A DNA stretch of 64,000 nucleotides from Methylomarinovum caldicuralii (GTDB lineage Bacteria > Pseudomonadota > Gammaproteobacteria > Methylococcales > Methylothermaceae). A program made the position numbers and the translations under genes. The notes below the pieces were generated by a model that was given only the letters and a program-made list of their open reading frames with translations, did no database searches and was not told the DNA's origin. Numbering within the stretch: the stretch's first letter is position 1; each line of letters starts with the position of its first letter. The stretch covers positions 62,001-126,000 of the forward strand of contig NZ_AP024714.1 of NCBI RefSeq assembly GCF_033126985.1. The letters run 5' to 3'. Of this stretch, positions 58,155 through 64,000 are shown in pieces.

Positions 58155-59173
58155 ACGAACTGGAGATCGACGGCAGCTTCGGCGAAGGCGGCGGCCAGAT
58201 CCTGCGCACGACCCTGGCGCTTGCGGTGCATCTGCGACAGCCGGTGCGCTTGGTCAACATCCGCGCCAGGCGGCGCCCGCCGGGACTGCGGCGCCAGCAT
58301 CTGGCCTGCGTCCTCGCCGCCGCCGCAATCAGCAGCGGCCAGGTGGAAGGCGCCGAGGTGGGCTCGCAGGCGATCCGCTTCCGGCCGGGGCCGGTGCGGC
58401 CCGGGGACTACACCTTCGACATCGGCACCGCCGGCAGCACCACTCTGCTGCTCCAGGCCATCCTGCCCCCGCTGCTGCTCGCCGACGGTCCCAGCCGACT
58501 GACCCTCAAGGGCGGCACCCACAATCCCCACGCCCCGCCTTTCGACTTTCTCGATCAGGTCCTGCTGCCGCAGCTGCACAAGATGGGGGCGAAGGTCACG
58601 CTGCGGCTGGTCCGCCCCGGCTTCTACCCCCGCGGCGGCGGTGTCCTGGAAGCCCACATCGAGCCGGTGAAACGACTCAACCCCATCACCCGCCTCCGGC
58701 GGGGGGAAGTGCTGGAAATCGCCGCCAAGGCGGTGGTCGCCGGTCTGCCCCGCCACATCGCCGCCCGCGAACTGGGCGTGCTGGCCCAGCGCATGGAACT
58801 GGCCAACCCGGCCCTGACCATCGAGGAACTGCGCAGCTGCGGCATCGGCAACGTGGTCACGGTAACAATCCGCAGCCGCCACATCACCGAGCTGTTCACC
58901 GGCTTCGGCGAGAAGGGCGTTCCGGCGGAGACTGTCGCCAGCCGACTGGCGGACGAGGTGGAGAGCTATCTGGCAGCCGGCGTGCCGGTGGGACCGTACC
59001 TGGCCGACCAGCTATTGGTGCCGCTGGCCCTGGCCGGCGGCGGGGAATTTCTGACCCTGCCCCCCACGCGCCACACCACCACCAATATCGCGGTGATCGA
59101 AAAGTTTCTGCCGCTGCGTTTCCAGGTGGAGCGCGAAGACGGACGCTGCCGGATCCGCTTAACTTACCAGTAA
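58151..59173 (+). CDS. rtcA: RNA 3'-terminal phosphate cyclase
   Basis: A 340-residue RtcA. It converts RNA 3'-phosphate to a 2',3'-cyclic phosphate through a covalent AMP-histidine; the candidate is H308 in PTRHTTTNIAVIEKFLP, at the position of E. coli H309. IDGSFGEGGGQILRTTLAL is the N-terminal signature. GTG start inside the stop of the JAMM gene (GTGA). Neither the ligase gene rtcB nor the regulator rtcR is in the window. The 3' end overlaps convergent fpr by 10 bp. Confidence 0.95.
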   Translation: MNELEIDGSFGEGGGQILRTTLALAVHLRQPVRLVNIRARRRPPGLRRQHLACVLAAAAISSGQVEGAEVGSQAIRFRPGPVRPGDYTFDIGTAGSTTLLLQAILPPLLLADGPSRLTLKGGTHNPHAPPFDFLDQVLLPQLHKMGAKVTLRLVRPGFYPRGGGVLEAHIEPVKRLNPITRLRRGEVLEIAAKAVVAGLPRHIAARELGVLAQRMELANPALTIEELRSCGIGNVVTVTIRSRHITELFTGFGEKGVPAETVASRLADEVESYLAAGVPVGPYLADQLLVPLALAGGGEFLTLPPTRHTTTNIAVIEKFLPLRFQVEREDGRCRIRLTYQ

Positions 59174-59925
59174 CGCTCGGTGGTGATCTGCCCCGGCTCC
59201 TTGCGCAGGTTCTCCTTCAGGCCCCGGCGCTTGAGCAGCGCGACAGTATCCTTCACCATCGCCGGATTGCCGCAGATCATCACCTGGCTGTCGGCCGGGT
59301 CTATCTTCAGGCCAGCGCGTTGCTCCAGCTCGCCGGATTCGATGGCCTGGGTGATCCGCATCGGCAGCGCCCCCGGCACGGCTTCGCGGGTGACGCTGGC
59401 GAAAAACCGGAACTGCTCCGGATGGTCCTGGCGGAAGCCCTGAATGGTGTCCTGGTAGGCCAGTTCGGCGCCGGTGCGCACCCCGTGGACCAGGACGATC
59501 CGTTCGAAACGTCGCCAGGGTGCCTCGGTCTTGAGGATGGAAAGGAAGGGACCCAAGGCGGTGCCGGTGGCCAGCATCCAAAGGTGCCGGCCTTCGGGCA
59601 CCTGGTTCAGGGTGAAGAAGCCGGCGGCCTTGCGCGCCACCCAGACCGAATCCCCCGGCTGCAGCGTGGCCAGCTTCGGCGTCAGCTTGCCCTCGGGAAT
59701 GACGATGAAGTAGAAGTCCAGGGGACGCTCGTCGGGCGCGTTGACGAAGGAATAAGGCCGCGAGACGAATTCCCCCTCGATTTCCAGACCCAGACGGCCG
59801 AACTGGCCGGCGACGAACGGTTCGATGTCGGCCTCCACCCGCAGGGAGTAGAGACGCTCGGCCCAGCGGTACAGCTCCACCACCCGGCCCTGACACCACT
59901 TGCGGGAATCGATAGTGACGCTCAC
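59164..59925 (-). CDS. fpr: Ferredoxin/flavodoxin-NADP reductase
   Basis: A 253-residue FAD enzyme of the bacterial Fpr type. RPYSFVNAP binds FAD, ATGTALGPFLSIL the NADP pyrophosphate, and CGNPAMV is the conserved C-terminal site. It moves electrons between NADPH and ferredoxin; FdxA at 17189-17518 is a possible partner. GTG start overlaps the ald stop by 4 nt. It is the last of five coupled genes. Confidence 0.94.
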   Translation of the reverse strand: MSVTIDSRKWCQGRVVELYRWAERLYSLRVEADIEPFVAGQFGRLGLEIEGEFVSRPYSFVNAPDERPLDFYFIVIPEGKLTPKLATLQPGDSVWVARKAAGFFTLNQVPEGRHLWMLATGTALGPFLSILKTEAPWRRFERIVLVHGVRTGAELAYQDTIQGFRQDHPEQFRFFASVTREAVPGALPMRITQAIESGELEQRAGLKIDPADSQVMICGNPAMVKDTVALLKRRGLKENLRKEPGQITTERYW

Positions 59926-61046
59926 GGACTCTCTCCCAGCAGTTCATCAAGAGACCGGTAGCGTTCCAGCAGCCCCCAGTATTCGGCCACCGGCCGGCAG
60001 GTGATCCAGCCCCGGTAGGTATTGACCGCCTTGGCGAAACCCGGATCGCCCCGCACCGCCTCGATGCCCTGCTCCGCCAGGCGCAGCACGTAAGGCAGGG
60101 TGGCCCGCGTCAGCGCCAGGGTGGAGGTGCGCGGATAGGCGCCGGGCATGTTGGTGACGCAGTAATGGATGACGCCGTGGACGGTATAGACGGGATCGGC
60201 GTGGGTGGTGGGACGGGAGGTGGCGACGCAGCCGCCCTGATCGATGCTGACATCGACGATCACCGCACCGGCCGCCATGCGTCTGACCATGTCTTCGGTG
60301 ACCACATGGGGCGCCCGGGCGCCGCGGATCAGCACAGCACCGACGACCAGATCGGCTGCGGTGATCTCCGCGGCGATGGTCTGCGGGCTGGAATGGACGA
60401 AACGGAAGCAATCGGGGTACTGGGCCTGCAGATCCGCCGCCCGGGACGAATCGAGCCCGGCCATCACCACCTCGGTGCCCATGGCGCAGGCACGCTGAGC
60501 GGCGTGATGGGCTACCACGCCGTCGCCGATGATGAGCACCCGGCCGTAACCGACGCCGAGTACCTTGGCCGGCAGAGTACCGCGGCCGCCGTTGAAGCGG
60601 GCCAGATAGTAGGCGCCCATCAGGGTCGCCATGTTGCCCGCCACCCCGCTCATGAGAGCCAGCAGGGGCAGATGCCCTTGTTCGTCCTCCAGGGTTTCGT
60701 AGGCGACGGCGGTGGTGCCGCTCCCGAGCAGGGCGTCGAGCAATTCGCGGGGGGCGGCGGCCAGATGAAAATAGGTGAACACGATCTGGCCGCGCAAATA
60801 GCCGTATTCGTCAGGCTGCGGCTCCTTGACCTTGACCACTAGATCGGCACCCCAGGCCGCGGCGGCATCGCCCAGCTCGGCACCGGCATCCCGGTAGGCG
60901 GCGTCCTCGAAACCGGAACCCTCGCCGGCGCCACGCTCCACCGTGACCGCATGACCGGCCTGAATCAAGGCGCGCACACCGGCGGGCGTGAGGCCGACCC
61001 GGTACTCCTCGGTCTTGGTTTCTTTCGGAACCCCGACCCGCATCAT
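59922..61046 (-). CDS. ald: Alanine dehydrogenase
   Basis: A 374-residue NAD-dependent enzyme interconverting alanine and pyruvate plus ammonia. MMRVGVPKETKTEEYRVGL at the start and the VLIIGDGVVAHHAAQRA nucleotide-binding fold are clear. The usual motif reads GxGxxG; here it is GDGVVA, with the third glycine replaced by alanine, a common Ald pattern. HGVIHYCVTNMPGA is a family signature. It is coupled both ways by 4-nt overlaps. Confidence 0.94.
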   Translation of the reverse strand: MMRVGVPKETKTEEYRVGLTPAGVRALIQAGHAVTVERGAGEGSGFEDAAYRDAGAELGDAAAAWGADLVVKVKEPQPDEYGYLRGQIVFTYFHLAAAPRELLDALLGSGTTAVAYETLEDEQGHLPLLALMSGVAGNMATLMGAYYLARFNGGRGTLPAKVLGVGYGRVLIIGDGVVAHHAAQRACAMGTEVVMAGLDSSRAADLQAQYPDCFRFVHSSPQTIAAEITAADLVVGAVLIRGARAPHVVTEDMVRRMAAGAVIVDVSIDQGGCVATSRPTTHADPVYTVHGVIHYCVTNMPGAYPRTSTLALTRATLPYVLRLAEQGIEAVRGDPGFAKAVNTYRGWITCRPVAEYWGLLERYRSLDELLGESP

Positions 61047-61480
61047 TCCAGCTCGATGGCGGCCTTGCGGATGGTTTCCTCATCCGCCCGGATCAGGTTC
61101 TTGCTCACAGTCTTGACCAGCGTCTTCAGGGTCGGCGCATGCAGGTGCTTGCGCACCATGCCGATGAATTTGGGCTCGCCGACCAGCACCAGCTCTTCGA
61201 ACCGGTTGGTGGCCCGGGCCTTTTCGATGTGTTCGGCGACCTCCTTGGCGAACATGTCAGCCTCGTGGGTCTTGGGATCGACCTCGCTTTCCATGTGATG
61301 GATGCCCTGGCCCATGCGATCGTACACCTTGCCGGCGTTGTCGGCGTTGATGTCGAGCACCTTGGCGCGGGACTTGGGATGGGACAGATCTTCCAGTTCC
61401 GTCATCGGCTTGACGCGGCTGTTGGCCTCGAAGATCCGCGCCCGGCTGCCTTCAGCGACGACGACCCACGTTTTCTTCAT
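61043..61480 (-). CDS. Host-attachment-like protein (Host_attach family)
   Basis: A 145-residue soluble protein resembling the family named after Agrobacterium attachment genes: [18 protein letters not shown] at the start and LVLVGEPKFIGMVRKHL in the middle. The fold is related to archaeal/eukaryotic release-factor-like proteins. No signal peptide is seen, so a direct role in adhesion is unlikely and the name is only a family label. It has AAGGAG upstream, overlaps glk by 29 bp and ald by 4 nt. Confidence 0.8.
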   Translation of the reverse strand: MKKTWVVVAEGSRARIFEANSRVKPMTELEDLSHPKSRAKVLDINADNAGKVYDRMGQGIHHMESEVDPKTHEADMFAKEVAEHIEKARATNRFEELVLVGEPKFIGMVRKHLHAPTLKTLVKTVSKNLIRADEETIRKAAIELE

Positions 61481-62540
61481 GATCGGCTTCTCCTTGTGTC
61501 AGTGATTCAGATTCCCGCAGACCATTGTACACCGCCGCCTCCCCCACACCGAGCAGATGGCGGCAGCCCCAGGCCAGCGCGCCGAGCAGCACCACCTCGG
61601 TGAACAGCACCACCTGCAGCGGCACCTCCGCCAGCAGTTCCCGGTAGCGCCCCTTGGCGGTGAAGCCGGCGAGAAAATGGCCCTGCTGCAATACCGGCAG
61701 GATCTTCGGTGCGATCCCGCCTGCGATATAAATGCCGCCCAAGGCCAGGCTTTTCAAGGCCAGATTGCCCGCCTCGGCGCCGTAAAGCGCGGCGAACCAA
61801 CGCAGCGTCTCGAGGCACAGGGGATCGCCCCATTCCAGCGCCCCGCGGCTGACCACGGCAGCCGGATCGGCCGTCGCCATCGCCGCCGCCACTTGCGCGC
61901 TCTCCCGCGCCGGTTCCCGCTCGCGCAGGAAGCGGTACAACAGCGCCAGCCCCGGCCCGGACACCGCCCGCTCGTAACTGACGTGGTCCGGATAGCTGCG
62001 CCGCAGCCACGCCAGCAGCGCGTCCTCGCGCGCATCGCGGGGGGCGAAATCGCAGTGACCGCCTTCGGTCGCCACCACGGTGACGCCGTCGCCGCTGCGG
62101 ATCAGCAGCGCCTCCCCCAGGCCGGTGCCGGCGGCGATCACCGCCCGATGGGCATCAGCCCGTTCCCGGGCCCGGGGATTCAAGGCTATGAACTGATCCG
62201 GCGGCAGTGCCAGGATGCCGTGGGCGGCCGCCTCCAGATCGTTGAGCAGCGCCACCGGAGCGCCGTCCAACTGCCGCGACAGAACAGCGGCATCCAGCAC
62301 CCAGGGCAGATTGGTGGTACGGCAGACGCCATCCTTCACCGGCCCGGCGACCCCGAAGCAAGCGGCATCCACAGGCGCCGGCCAGCGGGCGCGGAAGCGC
62401 GCCAGCACCGCCTCGAAACGCTCGAAATCCCCGCTGGGAAAACGCTCGCGGGCGATCACCCGCACCCGGCCGCCGGCCACCTCGGCCAGACACAGCCAGG
62501 TCTTGGTGCCGCCGATGTCCCCCGCCAGCAGCCGCTTCAT
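61452..62540 (-). CDS. glk: Glucokinase
   Basis: A 362-residue ROK-unrelated glucokinase of the E. coli Glk type: [14 protein letters not shown] (phosphate 1), [21 protein letters not shown] (phosphate 2), [10 protein letters not shown] and [14 protein letters not shown]. It phosphorylates glucose with ATP. The last about 30 residues extend beyond the usual end and overlap the next gene by 29 bp. It overlaps yjbQ by 4 nt. Confidence 0.93.
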   Translation of the reverse strand: MKRLLAGDIGGTKTWLCLAEVAGGRVRVIARERFPSGDFERFEAVLARFRARWPAPVDAACFGVAGPVKDGVCRTTNLPWVLDAAVLSRQLDGAPVALLNDLEAAAHGILALPPDQFIALNPRARERADAHRAVIAAGTGLGEALLIRSGDGVTVVATEGGHCDFAPRDAREDALLAWLRRSYPDHVSYERAVSGPGLALLYRFLREREPARESAQVAAAMATADPAAVVSRGALEWGDPLCLETLRWFAALYGAEAGNLALKSLALGGIYIAGGIAPKILPVLQQGHFLAGFTAKGRYRELLAEVPLQVVLFTEVVLLGALAWGCRHLLGVGEAAVYNGLRESESLTQGEADHEENVGRRR

Positions 62541-62956
62541 TCGCCCTGCAGGGTGGCGATCACGGTGCGCCGCCCGCCGTGGTTACGGTGTTCGCCCAGA
62601 TAAATGCCCTGCCAGGTGCCCAGCAGCAGCCGTCCCCCGCCGATGGGGACGGTCACCGAGGATCCCAGCAGCGACGCCTTGATATGGGCCGGCATGTCGT
62701 CCGGCCCTTCCAGGGTATGGCGGTAGTAGGGGGCGTCCTCAGGGACGAAATGGCGAAAATGCGCCTCCATGTCGGCCCGCACGGTGGGATCGGCATTCTC
62801 GTTGATGGTCAGGGAGGCGGAGGTGTGCTGGATGAAGAAATGGGCCAGCCCGACCCGGAAATCCCGGATCTCCGGCAGCTGTTCCAGCAACTCGCGGGTG
62901 ACCAGATGAAACCCGCGCGGCCTGGGGGAAAGGACGAGTCGTTTCTGCACCCACAT
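62537..62956 (-). CDS. yjbQ: YjbQ family protein (UPF0047)
   Basis: A 139-residue trimeric-fold protein: [18 protein letters not shown], then GNSVTVPI-type region reading [27 protein letters not shown]. Homologues have weak thiamine-phosphate synthase activity; the physiological role is unsettled. It is the first gene of the glk-ald-fpr chain. Confidence 0.9.
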   Translation of the reverse strand: MWVQKRLVLSPRPRGFHLVTRELLEQLPEIRDFRVGLAHFFIQHTSASLTINENADPTVRADMEAHFRHFVPEDAPYYRHTLEGPDDMPAHIKASLLGSSVTVPIGGGRLLLGTWQGIYLGEHRNHGGRRTVIATLQGE

Positions 62957-63019
62957 GACGTCTGCATCCCGTGGAAGGGTTAAAGAATAGCATGGATTCC
63001 CACCGCCCGGGCCACGCCC

Positions 63020-63853
63020 TCAGCCGTTCCCGTCCGGCGCCCGGAAGCCATAGATCATGTAGCGCAGCAGCCGCAAGCGGCTGACGAGCTCTGCGAAACC
63101 GGTTTCGGCGATCGCCGCCGCATCCACCTGCAGCGCGCCGCCGAAACGCCGCAGGAACGAATAGGTGGGCAGGGTGCCTGCGGTGATGTCGCGTTCCGTT
63201 TCGACGACGAAGCCGGCCGCCTCCGCCAGCCTTCGGTAACCGCCGCGGGTGTAGCTGAGATCGCAGCGGCCGTAGAAACCGCCGCCGATCCCCAACCGGG
63301 ACCAAAGGGTGACGGGCAAAAGCGGCGCGGTGGAAACGAAATCCGACAGCGCCAGCCGCCCGCCGGGCTTCAGGACCCGCCGGGCTTCTGCGAAGAACCG
63401 GCGCCGGTCGGGAAAATGGAAGATGCACTCGACCGCAACCACCGCATCGAAGCTACGATCCGCAAACGGCAGGGCACAGGCATCGCCGGCCACAAAGCAG
63501 ATGCGGTTGCCGGGCCTCGCCGCCACCTGCCGGCGGGCACGGCGCAACTGGCGCCGGTCGATGTTGAGGCCGCAGAGGTCCATGTAAGCGTGGTTTTCAT
63601 TCAGACTGGCCACAGTGCCGCCGAAACCGCAGCCGGCATCGAGCACCCGCTGCCCATCCCCGATCGCCGCCGCCCGGCACACCTCCCGGGTCAGGGCTTC
63701 CGCCGCCGCGGCGAACGCCTCTGGCGTCAGTTCCGCAGCCTGCGGCTCGGGCCAGTAGCCCCAGTGGACATGGCGGCCGAAGGCCCGCTCCACAACCGGA
63801 TCGCCACGCTCCAGCGATGCCAGCAGGGCATCGAAATAGGGAAGTTTGATCAT
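63020..63853 (-). CDS. Class I SAM-dependent methyltransferase
   Basis: A 277-residue methyltransferase. Motif I is VLDAGCGFGGTV (70-81), acidic loop NIDRRQL, motif II-III region FDAVVAVECIFHFPDR and KPGGRLALSDF. The N-terminus (RHVHWGYWPEP) resembles sterol or tocopherol-type methyltransferases, so a small hydrophobic substrate is likely, but it is not identified. ATG at 63853; the neighbour yjbQ is 63 nt downstream, perhaps in the same transcript. Confidence 0.85.
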   Translation of the reverse strand: MIKLPYFDALLASLERGDPVVERAFGRHVHWGYWPEPQAAELTPEAFAAAAEALTREVCRAAAIGDGQRVLDAGCGFGGTVASLNENHAYMDLCGLNIDRRQLRRARRQVAARPGNRICFVAGDACALPFADRSFDAVVAVECIFHFPDRRRFFAEARRVLKPGGRLALSDFVSTAPLLPVTLWSRLGIGGGFYGRCDLSYTRGGYRRLAEAAGFVVETERDITAGTLPTYSFLRRFGGALQVDAAAIAETGFAELVSRLRLLRYMIYGFRAPDGNG

Positions 63854-63981
63854 TTAGGCGAAACCTGGGATCGTCAACTTCGCAGGCTGCAGTATACGTC
63901 CGCCGCCGCCTCAGACGTAAGCACCTTACAACCGAAACCAAGTTGAAATCGGTCGTTTTATCCGCGAGGATTAAGGAACGA

Positions 63982-64000
63982 ATGCGCGCAGGCGGTCAAA
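63982..64000 (+). CDS. Possible start of a plus-strand gene at the window edge
   Basis: An ATG preceded by AAGGA, reading MRAGGQ before the window ends. The 128 bp between this and the methyltransferase start look like a divergent regulatory region, with TATACT on the minus strand near 63891-63896. Too short to identify. Confidence 0.3.

Overview
The window is one contiguous, GC-rich, almost fully coding stretch of a gammaproteobacterial chromosome. Evidence for the assignment is the gene order tRNA-Tyr/Gly/Thr-tuf-tRNA-Trp-secE-nusG-rplKAJL-rpoBC followed by str-S10-spc-alpha, an E. coli-type GshA, the GlrK/QseG/GlrR signalling set, LolB, and EF-P with EpmA/EpmB. The genus cannot be fixed from the sequence. 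A free-living, perhaps chemotrophic gammaproteobacterium is an inference only.

Layout. 1-4637: 3'-truncated polA, a periplasmic rhodanese, and rnd coupled to a phosphotransferase/kinase fusion. 4607-9495 (minus): efp-epmA-glrK-qseG-glrR, five genes overlapping or directly abutting, with epmB divergent from efp. 10.5-13.3 kb (plus): a 43-residue lipoprotein gene behind a 35-bp dyad and a good sigma-70 promoter, then gshA and an APS-type cysH. 13.3-17.5 kb: a sulfur block in which cysB is interrupted in the sense direction by a group II intron of about 2 kb, followed by a divergent TauE/SafE-like exporter and fdxA. 17.6-48.9 kb (minus): the complete transcription/translation block. It runs from the tRNA-Tyr-Gly-Thr-tufB-tRNA-Trp-secE-nusG-rplKAJL-rpoBC unit to a rho-independent terminator, and then from rpsL to rplQ with no gap longer than 48 nt. 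49.0-54.5 kb (minus): TPR lipoprotein-lolB-ispE-tRNA-Gln-prs-rplY-pth. 54.6-59.2 kb (plus): hemA-prfA-prmC-JAMM peptidase-rtcA. 59.2-63.0 kb (minus): yjbQ-glk-host-attachment protein-ald-fpr, all overlapping. 63.0-64 kb: a methyltransferase and the possible start of a plus-strand gene.

How the genes fit together. Most of the window is housekeeping: ribosome assembly, RNA polymerase, translation factors and their modification (EF-P lysylation, RF1 and PrmC, Pth), plus precursor supply (Prs, IspE, HemA). The most unusual feature is the intact-looking group II intron in cysB. Splicing would restore a CysB of about 326 residues, so sulfur-regulon control would depend on ribozyme activity. Other points of interest are the EF-P/GlrKR coupling, the dyad-controlled micro-lipoprotein, two tuf genes that appear to differ internally at only two silent sites, and RtcA coupled to a JAMM peptidase with no RtcB in view. 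I did not find CRISPR arrays, insertion sequences other than the intron, prophage genes, or a clearly new multi-gene system.
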